Shown here piece by piece: positions 41,580-49,962 of a stretch of 54,685 nt of DNA. This stretch comes from Planctomycetota bacterium (GTDB taxonomy: Bacteria; Planctomycetota; UBA11346). The translations under genes and the position numbers were made by a program. Where the stretch lies: the NCBI GenBank assembly GCA_027859175.1, contig JAQIBG010000117.1:1-54685 (forward strand). The letters are read 5' to 3'. The first letter of the stretch is position 1. Every line of letters starts with the position of its first letter. The notes beneath the pieces were generated by a model that did no database searches, was not told where the DNA came from, and saw only the letters and a program-made list of their open reading frames with translations.

Positions 41580-42770
41580 TCACCTCAGCTTGAGCGTGGC
41601 CAGCGCGAGAATCGCGCATAACGCAGCCAAAACCCAGAATCGGAACACGATGGTCGTTTCCGGCCAACCCCGATACTGAAAGTGATGATGAATCGGCGCG
41701 CAGGCGAACAGACGCTTGCCGCCGGTTGCCTTGAAGTAGCCGACTTGGAGCGCCACCGAGGCACCCTCAAGGAAAAACACAAACCCAACCAGCAAGATCA
41801 GAAACTCCTGCTTGGTGGTGAGCGATACCATGGCCAGCACGCCGCCGAGAGCCTGCGATCCGGTGTCGCCCATGAACACCTGCGCCGGCGCCGCGTTGTA
41901 CCACAAGAACCCCAGGCAAGCCCCGGCCACGGCGGCACAGAACACCGCCACCTCTTGCGCGCCAGGAACATGGAAAATGCCAAGATAGTGAGCAGCCACA
42001 AAGTGCGATGCAGCGTAAGCGATGCCAATATAGGCGATCATGGCAATCAACATCGTACCGCCAGCGAGGCCATCCATCCCGTCGGTGAAGTTCACCGAGT
42101 TCGAACACGCAAAGGTCACCACCAAAGACCACACCACCAAACCGATAAAGCCGATCGGCAAAGCGTATTCCAAGGGCAAGAACGGCGCCGTCACCGCGCC
42201 ACTGACGCTGTGCGACTGGGTCACCTGCCAACCAAAGCGCGTGGCCGTTTCCAGGCTGTCGGTATCAAGCGGCAAAGGCGCAACGCCACCAATGATCATC
42301 GCCTCGTCGATCGACGCGAACCAGTAGCCAACGCCAATGCCCACCGCAAGCTGCAAGGCCATCTTGGTCTTTTTTGACATGCCAACCGCGCCAGCAAATA
42401 TTTTGGTGCGATCATCAAGGAAACCCAGGCAGCCAAAGGCCAACATGGTAAACAGCAGCAAGGGCGTTTGCGGATCGGCCGGATGACACCACAGGATCGC
42501 CGCGATAGCGGCACAGGCGATCAAGCCAAGACCACCCATGGTGGGGGTGCCACGCTTGGCGTCGCGCATCGCGTCAACCACGGCTGCGCCTTCACCCTTG
42601 CCACCCTGCTCGCCAAACTTCTTGCGTCGCAACCAGCTGATCAGTCCTGGCATCACCAGCAACATCAACAGAAACGAGGTTAAAGCGGCCGCAACCACAC
42701 GCACCGAGGTGTAACCGAACAGGCGGAACGGACCAAACTGCTCAGACCATTGTTCGAGCAGACTTAGCAT
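41580..42770 (-). CDS. mraY: Phospho-N-acetylmuramoyl-pentapeptide transferase
   Basis: A 396-residue polytopic enzyme that makes lipid I from UDP-MurNAc-pentapeptide and undecaprenyl phosphate. Marker motifs: RGTPTMGGLGLIACA, the aspartate pair FLDDRTKIF, NSVNFTDGMDGLAGG, and the C-terminal APIHHHFQYRG. It is about 30 residues longer than E. coli MraY, with an insertion around 165-205 (PLPLDTDSLETATRFG) between helices. AAGGAGG precedes the ATG and the gene overlaps murF by 7 bp. Its place after murF is canonical. Confidence 0.93.
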   Translation of the reverse strand: MLSLLEQWSEQFGPFRLFGYTSVRVVAAALTSFLLMLLVMPGLISWLRRKKFGEQGGKGEGAAVVDAMRDAKRGTPTMGGLGLIACAAIAAILWCHPADPQTPLLLFTMLAFGCLGFLDDRTKIFAGAVGMSKKTKMALQLAVGIGVGYWFASIDEAMIIGGVAPLPLDTDSLETATRFGWQVTQSHSVSGAVTAPFLPLEYALPIGFIGLVVWSLVVTFACSNSVNFTDGMDGLAGGTMLIAMIAYIGIAYAASHFVAAHYLGIFHVPGAQEVAVFCAAVAGACLGFLWYNAAPAQVFMGDTGSQALGGVLAMVSLTTKQEFLILLVGFVFFLEGASVALQVGYFKATGGKRLFACAPIHHHFQYRGWPETTIVFRFWVLAALCAILALATLKLR

Positions 42771-44197
42771 CGGTCGACCTCCTTATACGCACCCGTGCCG
42801 GGGCCATAGCCGGTACGTCGTTCCAGGCCACGAACTACGGCATCGAGCCCACTACTACGGCTGGCCTTGACCAACACGCTGGTGGGGCCAACTGCAAAAC
42901 GTTCGAGAATCAGTTCCACCGCGGCGTCGCAGGTTTCAACCTCGCGGCAGTCACGCCCGCCCGCTGCGCGGTAGCCAGCAGCAATCGCACCCGCCACCAC
43001 GGTAATAACGGGCACGCCCAAGCGCGCCGCCTCGCGGCCAACCTGGGCATGCAAGGCCTCGCTGGTGGCCCCGAGTTCGCCCATGGCACCCAGCACTGCT
43101 ATGCGGGCCCCGCCTTGACTGGCCAATACACCCAGGCCAGCACTCATGCTCGCGGGGTTGGCGTTGTAGCTGTCGTCGAGCACACGGTGCTGACCAAGGC
43201 CCTTGAGCATCAAGCGCCCACTGGTGGCCCGCACGCCGGCCATATTCCTCAGCGCCTGCTTCGGCTCAACGCCGGCAGCTACCGCCGCATGCCAGGCCAA
43301 CGTCGCGTTCACCAGGTTATGCTGGCCGACCAAATTGAGGCCAACCTCGCCGACCGGCGTACGCAGGGTCAAGCCCGAATCGGCCAACTCGCCAGCCACC
43401 GGACAGCCCGGGTCGCCAACCACCGTCAGCACACCATGCGCGGCCGCGCCACGAATGATCGCGAGCACGCCATCGACATCGGCCGCATGGGATTCGCACA
43501 CCTGTTCCAAACCATGCCGAGCAAACAGCAGCCGCCCACCATCGGTGATGGCCGCGAATAACTCACTCTTACCCCGAGCGACTCCCTCGATGCCGCCAAA
43601 GCCTTCGAGATGGGCCGGCCCGATCGAGGTGATAACGCCGATGTGCGGTTGGGCGATGGCCGCCAATTGGGCGATCTGACCACAGCCCGCAGCGCCCATC
43701 TCCACCACCACGAAGCGCGCTTCCGCTGGCGTGGCGAGGATGGTCAGGGGCACGCCCAGCTCATTATTGTAATTACCGCTGGTCGCGTGCACCACCTGGC
43801 TGCCGCCGCAGGCCGCCGCGATCAGTTCTTTGACCGTGGTTTTGCCGTTCGATCCGGTCACACCGATCCACACCGCATCGTCACGCGAAGCCCGAAAGGC
43901 CGCCGCGAGTGCAGCCATGGCCTGCGCCACCGACGGCACAACCAGCACCGGCACCGACAGGTCCAGAATTTCAGTCGCCAGAACCAGCACGGCCCCGGCT
44001 TCAACAGCGGCGCCAGCGTAGGCGTGGCCGTCTACGTGTTCGCCTTTGAAACAGGCGAACAGCATACCGGCGGTCACCCGGCGCGAATCGATTGCGGCAC
44101 CGTGCGCGGTCACCGCATCGCGGGCCCCATGCCAACGGCCGCCGGTTAGCGTTTCGGCCTGCTCGGGTTCCAGGGCGAATGGTCCGGGCCGATTCAT
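42764..44197 (-). CDS. murF: UDP-MurNAc-tripeptide--D-Ala-D-Ala ligase
   Basis: A 477-residue Mur ligase. It carries the P-loop VTGSNGKTTVKELIA, the carbamylated-lysine region GGIEGVARGKSELFA, the substrate-binding HRVLDDSYNANPASM (specific to MurF), and the C-terminal VLVKASRSSGLDAVV. It adds D-Ala-D-Ala to UDP-MurNAc-tripeptide in the cytoplasm. ATG 44197 overlaps the murE stop (ATGA); a longer frame to 44239 lies within murE and is rejected. Downstream overlap with mraY is 7 bp. Confidence 0.93.
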   Translation of the reverse strand: MNRPGPFALEPEQAETLTGGRWHGARDAVTAHGAAIDSRRVTAGMLFACFKGEHVDGHAYAGAAVEAGAVLVLATEILDLSVPVLVVPSVAQAMAALAAAFRASRDDAVWIGVTGSNGKTTVKELIAAACGGSQVVHATSGNYNNELGVPLTILATPAEARFVVVEMGAAGCGQIAQLAAIAQPHIGVITSIGPAHLEGFGGIEGVARGKSELFAAITDGGRLLFARHGLEQVCESHAADVDGVLAIIRGAAAHGVLTVVGDPGCPVAGELADSGLTLRTPVGEVGLNLVGQHNLVNATLAWHAAVAAGVEPKQALRNMAGVRATSGRLMLKGLGQHRVLDDSYNANPASMSAGLGVLASQGGARIAVLGAMGELGATSEALHAQVGREAARLGVPVITVVAGAIAAGYRAAGGRDCREVETCDAAVELILERFAVGPTSVLVKASRSSGLDAVVRGLERRTGYGPGTGAYKEVDRC

Positions 44198-45600
44198 GCC
44201 ACACCACCGATCGCACGCAGCGCCGCACGATCGTCCCAAGGACGACGCTCGGCGCCAATGACTTGCACGGTTTCATGGCCTTTTCCGCACACCAACACCA
44301 CACCGGTGGGGCCGGCCAGGTCATAGGCCAACTGCAAGGCGGCACCGCGGTCGAGCACTTGATCAACCCGCTCGAGTTCGGCCGGGCCCAAGTCCTGGCA
44401 CATCGCGGTTACAATCGCAGCGGGGTCTTCGCTGCGCGGATTATCGCTGGTTAACACGGCGCGATCAGCCGCCACCGCTGCGCGACCCATCGGGGCGCGC
44501 TTACCGGTATCACGATCGCCACCACAACCAGCCACGCACACTAGGCGCCGCCGCGGGTGAGCTTCGCGCAAGGCTGCCACTGCTGCGGCCACCGCACCAG
44601 GGGTATGCGCATAGTCAACGTAGGCCAGAGGCCGCTCGAGCACCAGCTCCATCCGCCCCGGCACAGCCGGAGCCGTGGCCAAGCGGGCACAGCAGGCCGC
44701 GAGGTCGCCACCCACCGCGCTTGCCAGCAGCGCACCGGCCGCGGCGTTCCAGGCATTAAAGGCGCCCGGCTGACGAACCGGCAAAGCCAGCTCATCGCCA
44801 TCAAGACACAAGCGCCAGCCATCAGGAGCTGGCTGCAAACGTGCCGCACCGGCACCAAAGCCAAGACTTAAGACGCGCCCACCAGCGGCGCGTACCGCAT
44901 GGGCAATCGCACCCGAACGCGGATCATCGGCATTGATCACGGCCAAGCCCTTGGGCATCAACAGGCGCGCAGCGCGCAGCTTGGTGGCCACGTAGGCGGC
45001 ATGGTGGCGGTGATAATCGAGATGGTCGGAGCCAATACCGGTGAAGGCCATGGCCGCGAAGCGGAGACCAGCCAAACGGTGCTGATCAATTGCGTGCGAC
45101 GACACCTCAACAGCAACGCCCGGGCACTCAGTTGGCAAATCGGCCAAAAAACCGTGCAACTGCTCGGCCGGCGGCGTGGTGTGAGCCCCAACGCGCTCGC
45201 TGGTGCCATCATGCAAGCCGAGGGTGCCAACGCGCGCTGCGGCCTGGCCCAGGCAACACCACGCATACCACGCGCTAGTGGTTTTGCCGTCGGTGCCGGT
45301 CACGCCAAGCAGGGGTGGACACTGCTGGTCAATCCCATGGGTAACCGCCGATACCCGCGCGGCGGTGTAACGCGCCGACGGACTACGCCAGTTTGAACCG
45401 AGCGGCGTCGGTGCGTCATCGCTGATCACAACGGCAGCACCGCGTGCTCGTGCGTCTGCGCTATGCGCGGCGCGGCGAGCACCAGTGGCAACAAAAATCG
45501 AGCCCGGTTCAAGGCGACGACTGTCGGCCACCACCGGCACGGCGGGAGCCTGCGCACCCGCCGAAAGAAAAACCTGATGTCGCAATACGTGACGCGTCAT
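44194..45600 (-). CDS. murE: UDP-MurNAc-L-Ala-D-Glu--meso-diaminopimelate ligase
   Basis: A 468-residue Mur ligase. It has the P-loop LLGVTGTDGKTTSAWYA, EVSSHAIDQHRLAGL, the carbamyl-lysine site region, and the acceptor motif LTSDNPRSEDP. DNPR is the signature for meso-diaminopimelate rather than lysine, so the peptidoglycan should be the usual Gram-negative DAP type. Overlaps ftsI by 4 bp upstream (ATGA) and murF by 4 bp downstream. The N-terminal domain is slightly shorter than in E. coli. Cytoplasmic. Confidence 0.92.
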   Translation of the reverse strand: MTRHVLRHQVFLSAGAQAPAVPVVADSRRLEPGSIFVATGARRAAHSADARARGAAVVISDDAPTPLGSNWRSPSARYTAARVSAVTHGIDQQCPPLLGVTGTDGKTTSAWYAWCCLGQAAARVGTLGLHDGTSERVGAHTTPPAEQLHGFLADLPTECPGVAVEVSSHAIDQHRLAGLRFAAMAFTGIGSDHLDYHRHHAAYVATKLRAARLLMPKGLAVINADDPRSGAIAHAVRAAGGRVLSLGFGAGAARLQPAPDGWRLCLDGDELALPVRQPGAFNAWNAAAGALLASAVGGDLAACCARLATAPAVPGRMELVLERPLAYVDYAHTPGAVAAAVAALREAHPRRRLVCVAGCGGDRDTGKRAPMGRAAVAADRAVLTSDNPRSEDPAAIVTAMCQDLGPAELERVDQVLDRGAALQLAYDLAGPTGVVLVCGKGHETVQVIGAERRPWDDRAALRAIGGVA

Positions 45601-47396
45601 GGCGCGCCCTCGGCATCGGGCGCTTGGTCCAGATCAGGGCGTGCGCCTGGCTCATTGTCCAAGGCAAACTGCAGCACGCGCTTGACCACCGGGGCGCCAG
45701 TCTGCGAACCGTAATGCCCGTTGGCGCGGGGGTCATCCACCACCACCAAACACAGATACTTCGGCCGTACGTCGTGGCCAGCCGGAGCCCAGGCGACAAA
45801 AGAGCCGATGTGGCTTTCTTTTGAGTATTTGCCGTTGACCAGCTTCTCGGTGGTGCCGGTTTTACCGGCCGAGGTCCAGCCTTCCAACTGTGAACGCTTA
45901 CCGGTGCCGGTGGTCATGGTCTCCATCATCGCGCGCTCAATCGCGTCGGCGTTGGCCTTGCTGAAAACGCGGCGCGGATCTGGGCGGAGCAAGGGGACAT
46001 TGAGGTCGGTTTCGGCGCCATCACCCTCACGCATGTAGATGCGCTTGATGATCCGCGGCGGCTGCCACACACCGTCGTTAGCAATCGCGGCGTGCGCCAT
46101 CGCCATCTGCAAGGGCGTAACCGCCAATTCATGGCCCATCGGCACCGACATGCACGAGCCCAATAAATTCCAGCGCTTGCGCGGCAACACGATGCCCGCG
46201 TCTTCACCCGGCAATTCGAGGCCGGTAGCGCGGCCAAAGCCAAAGCGGTGAATCCAGTCGTACAGACGCTCAGGGCCGAGCTCGATACCGAGCTTGGCCA
46301 TCAAGATATTATCCGACTTGGCGATACCCTGCAGCACCGTCAAGCGCCCGTGCGGGTGCGAATGGATGGTCCGCTTAGACCGGCCATGGCGATAGGTCCA
46401 GCTGCCGTTTTCACAGTCGATCACGGTGTCCCACCCGGCCACGCCATCAGCCACGGCGGCACCGGCCACCAGGGGCTTCATGGTGGAGCCAGACTCGTAA
46501 ACGAAGGCCAAGGCATTGTTGCGGAAGCTGGCGGGATCGGCCGAACCAAAATCGGTGAGGCTGAAGGTGGGCCAACTCGCCATCGCAACGATCTGCCCGG
46601 TTGCGGGCCGCACCACGATACCGGCGGCACCCGCCGCCTTGTGCTTGGTCACCGCTTCGAGCAAGGCCTCCTGCAATTCATGTTGGATCGCCACTTCGAT
46701 AGTGAGTTGCACGTCGGCGCCCTGACGGGCCGCCAAGCGTTCGCCGCTCGAGCTGATCAAGGGCCGGCCACGCGCGTCAACCGACAAGGTCTCACGCCCA
46801 TCGTGACCACGCAGGTATTGGTCGCAGGCCTGCTCGATGCCAGCGCCGCCGGTGCCATCATCGAGCACAAAGCCAAGAATGTGCTGGGCCATGTCGCCAT
46901 GCACATACTTGCGCTGATAGGAACGGCGCAGGGTCAAACCCTCGAGGTAGCGCCCGTGGTGCTCCTCGCGGTACAGGTCCATCCAGGTGCGAAGCGCGGT
47001 GGCCTGCTCGTCTGACACATTTTCGGCGATCAGACGACCGTTGCCCTTGGCGGTGAATTCATCGCGGAGTTCGTCGCGGCCGGCGCCGAGAATGCGCTCG
47101 AGTGCCACCATGGTGGCGAGCTTGTCATTCATGTAGCCGGGATCGGCGTACAAATTCCACATGCCGCCCGATACCACCAAGGGATTGCCCCTGGCATCGA
47201 GCACTTCGCCGCGCGAGGCCTTGATCCGCCACACGCGGCTGCGCTGGCGCTCGCCGAGGTCTGAGAAGTGTCCGGCCTGCTCCACCTGGAGGTGGTGCAG
47301 GCGATATGCCAACAAGCCAAATAAAGCAGCGAACACCGCGCATGTAATCGCGGTGCGCCAGGGTTGAGCTGAGGCCGGAACCAGATTCTCGGACAT
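45597..47396 (-). CDS. ftsI: Septal penicillin-binding protein FtsI (PBP3)
   Basis: A 599-residue class-B PBP. One N-terminal membrane helix (AITCAVFAALFGLLAYRL) is followed by the dimerisation domain (RGEVLDARGNPLVVSGGMWN) and the transpeptidase domain with all three active-site motifs: S304-T-M-K307, S361-D-N363 and K512-T-G514. It crosslinks septal peptidoglycan with FtsW. No PASTA domain is present. The start is 4 bp after the ftsL stop and the gene overlaps murE by 4 bp. Length is normal. Confidence 0.92.
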   Translation of the reverse strand: MSENLVPASAQPWRTAITCAVFAALFGLLAYRLHHLQVEQAGHFSDLGERQRSRVWRIKASRGEVLDARGNPLVVSGGMWNLYADPGYMNDKLATMVALERILGAGRDELRDEFTAKGNGRLIAENVSDEQATALRTWMDLYREEHHGRYLEGLTLRRSYQRKYVHGDMAQHILGFVLDDGTGGAGIEQACDQYLRGHDGRETLSVDARGRPLISSSGERLAARQGADVQLTIEVAIQHELQEALLEAVTKHKAAGAAGIVVRPATGQIVAMASWPTFSLTDFGSADPASFRNNALAFVYESGSTMKPLVAGAAVADGVAGWDTVIDCENGSWTYRHGRSKRTIHSHPHGRLTVLQGIAKSDNILMAKLGIELGPERLYDWIHRFGFGRATGLELPGEDAGIVLPRKRWNLLGSCMSVPMGHELAVTPLQMAMAHAAIANDGVWQPPRIIKRIYMREGDGAETDLNVPLLRPDPRRVFSKANADAIERAMMETMTTGTGKRSQLEGWTSAGKTGTTEKLVNGKYSKESHIGSFVAWAPAGHDVRPKYLCLVVVDDPRANGHYGSQTGAPVVKRVLQFALDNEPGARPDLDQAPDAEGAP

Positions 47397-47399
47397 CGC

Positions 47400-47690
47400 C
47401 TACTCGCGCCCTCCCGCTTGGTAGAGCGCCATCCGGGCTGGTTCAATGTCGAGCTCCAAGCGCTTGACCGCGCGCTCAACCAAAGCCGGGCTCGACTCCT
47501 GCTCAACCACCGCGCTCAAACGCTCGCGACGATGCAACAGGTCAAGCTGAGCCTTGCGATCGGCGCCACGCTGCCGTTGCAGCTGGGCTTCTTCGCCACC
47601 GAGCATGGCCGTAGACACGGCCAGCAGCAGGGCGGCCACAAGCCATGCTGCGAACACGGTGCCATGGATAATGCCCCAAGTGATTCTCAT
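47400..47690 (-). CDS. ftsL: FtsL-like division protein
   Basis: A 96-residue bitopic protein. The helix GTVFAAWLVAALLLAVSTAM near the N-terminus is followed by a coiled-coil segment rich in Glu, Gln, Leu and Arg (EEAQLQRQRGADRKAQLDLL). The sequence of FtsL proteins is poorly conserved; this is identified by size, topology and its fixed place between rsmH and ftsI. It would form the FtsQLB complex in the septum. ATG 47690 follows a G-rich run (GACGGGGGC). A longer frame from 47768 is possible but adds a non-membrane N-terminus of 26 residues. Confidence 0.75.
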   Translation of the reverse strand: MRITWGIIHGTVFAAWLVAALLLAVSTAMLGGEEAQLQRQRGADRKAQLDLLHRRERLSAVVEQESSPALVERAVKRLELDIEPARMALYQAGGRE

Positions 47691-47930
47691 GATGCCCCCG
47701 TCACAGACCGCTTCGCGCAAACGCCACCAGCCATCACCCCCACGCGAGATGACAACTGCAGCGCCCACGGCCCACGGCCCTGGTTGAAAAATGGGAGACC
47801 CCGGGACGACCGCGACGCATTGCCCCCACGCGAGCAGCGTCGTTGTCCGAGCCCCACGCGGCCCGCTTGTCCCGGAGCACTCACCATCTGCCGGGCAGGC
47901 CAGTGGCCTGCCGGGGAGATGGTCATCTGC
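47691..47930. other. Unusual 240-bp gap in the division operon
   Basis: The rest of the operon has overlaps of a few bases, but rsmH and ftsL are 240 bp apart. An open frame of 84 codons spans the gap on the minus strand, but its composition (many Gly/Arg/Ser, no motif) and its overlap with both neighbours do not support a gene. The gap contains a strong hairpin (47883-47923) near rsmH and two CTCGCGTGGGGG copies. Confidence 0.5.
47883..47923 (-). terminator. Long hairpin after rsmH
   Basis: The arms ACCATCTGCCGGGCAGGCC and GGCCTGCCGGGGAGATGGT pair almost fully over 19 bp with a 3-nt loop, 8 nt past the rsmH stop. There is no T-run. It could attenuate the transcript so that rsmH and mraZ are made in excess of the wall genes, or protect an mRNA end. 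The role is inferred. Confidence 0.55.
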
Positions 47931-48878
47931 TCACCCATCACCTAAGCCTTCATCAGGCTCGGCTTGTGCCTCGGCCGGAGCCGTGGCTTCATGTGGTGCC
48001 ACCGCCCAACGCAACTTGGCCGGGGCACTGCGGCGGTTGGCCGCCAGCTCGCTCTTGGTGGCGGTGACCACCTTCTTGCTGACCTGCGCCAGCGTGCCCG
48101 CATGGGCATGAGCCTTGAATGCGCGCTTGACCAATCGGTCTTCCAGGCTGTGGAAGGTGATGATCACGGCGCGCCCACCCGGTCGTAACAGGCCGGGGAT
48201 AGCGGCCAGTAAACGCTCGAGTTGCCCCACCTCATCGTTGATCGCGATGCGCAGGGCCTGGAACGAACGCAGCGCCGGATGGCGCCGCTGCGAGCCGCCG
48301 ATGGCAGCGCGGATGACCGCTGCCATCTCACGGCCGGTGCGCATGCCGTCTTCACGGGCACGCTTGAGGGCTGGCGCCACCTGACGCGAGCGCCGCTCTT
48401 CGCCGTAGTACCACAGCAAGTCGGCCAAGTCGTTTTCCGACAGGCGGTCCAAAAGATCGAGCGCGGTTTCCTTGCACCCATCACCCATGCGAAGATCCAG
48501 GTCATGGTCAGACCGAATCGAGAAACCGCGCTCGGGCTCGTCGAGCTGCATGCTGGAGACCCCGAGGTCGGCCAGCACGCCGTCAAAATGTTCGCTGCGC
48601 TCAAGCAGGCCCTCGGCCACGCCGGCATAGGTGCCGTCATGCAACACCAGGGCGTCGCCGAAGCGCTCCAGGCGCTGCGCCGCCAAGGCGCGTGCGGCTG
48701 GGTCGCGATCGATGCCGAAGACTTCAACCCCACGCTCGAGCAGGCTCTCGCTGTGCCCACCGTAGCCGAGGGTGCAGTCGAGCATGCGCTCCCCCGCCAC
48801 CGGGGCGAGGTGCTCCAAGACCTCCTCACGGAGGACGGGAACGTGCCGATCATGGCAGTCTGCTGGAGCATCGTTCAC
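47931..48878 (-). CDS. rsmH: 16S rRNA (cytosine-1402-N4) methyltransferase RsmH
   Basis: A 315-residue SAM-dependent methyltransferase, formerly MraW. Motifs: HVPVLREEVLEHLAP at the start, LDCTLGYGGHSESLLERG (SAM loop), FDGVLADLGVSSMQLDEPER and the C-terminal RAVIITFHSLEDRLVKRAF. It methylates C1402 in the ribosome decoding centre. The tail beyond residue 270 (KWAVAPHEATA-like, acidic end) is longer than usual. Start ATG 48878 lies 13 bp after the stop of the small upstream gene. It is the third gene of the division operon. Confidence 0.93.
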   Translation of the reverse strand: MNDAPADCHDRHVPVLREEVLEHLAPVAGERMLDCTLGYGGHSESLLERGVEVFGIDRDPAARALAAQRLERFGDALVLHDGTYAGVAEGLLERSEHFDGVLADLGVSSMQLDEPERGFSIRSDHDLDLRMGDGCKETALDLLDRLSENDLADLLWYYGEERRSRQVAPALKRAREDGMRTGREMAAVIRAAIGGSQRRHPALRSFQALRIAINDEVGQLERLLAAIPGLLRPGGRAVIITFHSLEDRLVKRAFKAHAHAGTLAQVSKKVVTATKSELAANRRSAPAKLRWAVAPHEATAPAEAQAEPDEGLGDG

Positions 48879-48891
48879 CGCGTGCTCGGTC

Positions 48892-49113
48892 TTAAGCGCT
48901 AACGGCCAGACCGGCGCTCGCGCTGGTCGGGGCCACGGCAGTGCGCCGCAGGAAGTTCAAATAGGGCGAAGCTTCGGCCACACCGCCAAGGCGGCGTTCC
49001 AGGCACTGCAGGCGCAGCGCTGCTTGCTCGGTGGCATCAGCCACGTCACCGCTGGTGGTGGTCACCATCAGGTCCATCGCTTCCAACAGGCTCATCAGCT
49101 TGGGATCATGCAT
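48892..49113 (-). CDS. Small protein between mraZ and rsmH, unknown
   Basis: A 73-residue protein predicted to be helical: MHDPKLMSLLEAMDLMVTTT, then ALRLQCLERRLGGVAEASPY. No signal or membrane segment, and no family I recognise. ATG 49113 follows GAGGAACG at good spacing. Its position in the division operon, between mraZ and rsmH, is not part of the canonical order, so it may be a lineage-specific member. Codon use is like its neighbours. It may simply be conserved in close relatives. Confidence 0.6.
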   Translation of the reverse strand: MHDPKLMSLLEAMDLMVTTTSGDVADATEQAALRLQCLERRLGGVAEASPYLNFLRRTAVAPTSASAGLAVSA

Positions 49114-49208
49114 CGTGCGTTCCTCGCAAGTCGGCGGCTGGGGGAGACCGCGGTTCACAAAGAAACCCCCTATACGTGAATTGGGCGGCCAGAGCCGCTT
49201 GTTTCACT

Positions 49209-49682
49209 CTAGACACTCAAGAATGGTGGCGGCGCGGCCGGGCCGGTCGCCAGATCCTCCTGGGCAGTGATCCACCGTTGCCAGTCATCGGGATGCCAAG
49301 CAAGAACGGTGACGTTGGTAGAAAACATGTAGACCTCGCGCTCGAGCTTGAGGTAGTCGACAAAGTGGGCCGGAAGCACGATTCGGCGCTGGGCGTCAAC
49401 CGCCATGCGTCGCACCGCACCGTTGAGGTTGGCGATGTAGTAGGCCTGGGCCGCTGGATCGAGCTGCGGGTTGGTACGCAGGGCATCTTCACGGCGCTGG
49501 AGCTCGGCCTCTTCCATCAACACCACCACCGGGAATTGCTCCCCAGTCAGCGGCAAAGTCATGCGATCGGGGCGTCCGCACACGTAGCCTTCCGTCTCGA
49601 CCTGCGCAATCGCGCGCGCTCCCTTGGGAAGCGTCACCTGGTTTTTGGGTGATAGTCGTTGCGTTGGTATTGCTACATCCAC
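49209..49682 (-). CDS. mraZ: Transcriptional regulator MraZ
   Basis: A 157-residue AbrB/MraZ-fold protein. The two tandem DNA-binding halves each carry the basic strand: RLSPKNQVTLPKGARAI and MAVDAQRRIVLPAHFVDYL (DxxxR motif). The middle has GEQFPVVVLMEEAELQRRED. MraZ is the first gene of many division clusters and represses its own operon by binding tandem repeats upstream. The start is GTG at 49682, without a good ribosome site. The upstream 60 bp contains tandem ACTA repeats, a likely binding region. Length is normal. Confidence 0.85.
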   Translation of the reverse strand: MDVAIPTQRLSPKNQVTLPKGARAIAQVETEGYVCGRPDRMTLPLTGEQFPVVVLMEEAELQRREDALRTNPQLDPAAQAYYIANLNGAVRRMAVDAQRRIVLPAHFVDYLKLEREVYMFSTNVTVLAWHPDDWQRWITAQEDLATGPAAPPPFLSV

Positions 49683-49709
49683 GGAGGTTGCCCCACTTGA
49701 GCGATTGCG

Positions 49710-49749
49710 ACTATTTGCAACTGAGCACTACTTTCAACTACTTCTTGCT
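49710..49749. promoter_or_regulatory. Tandem repeats upstream of mraZ, candidate MraZ box
   Basis: ACTATTTGCAACT (49710-49722), ACTACTTTCAACT (49727-49739) and ACTACTTCTTGCT (49737-49749) form three related 13-mers on the plus strand. The classical MraZ site of E. coli is TGGGN in tandem at 10-bp intervals, which is not evident here. Spacing is 17 and 10 bp. Confidence 0.45.
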
Positions 49750-49962
49750 ACGCAGGCAGTACGTTGTTCACGTCAATTAGTGGGTCCTTTCTGATCCCAT
49801 ACCTTATAATGTGCTTTTGGGCATTATCGGACACGGAGCCATCAGCCCAGAGGACGAACCCCACCCACCTGCCCTGCAACTGAGCACAAACGCCCAGTCG
49901 CGTGACCGAGTCCGGCCCAAGCCCCTTGAGTTACCCCGCGCCGCGCAGACTCTACCCGCAGC

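Noticed and set aside
47687-47941. 84-codon frame between rsmH and ftsL
   Set aside because: Gly/Arg/Ser-rich, no motif, overlaps both neighbours; treated as noncoding with hairpin.
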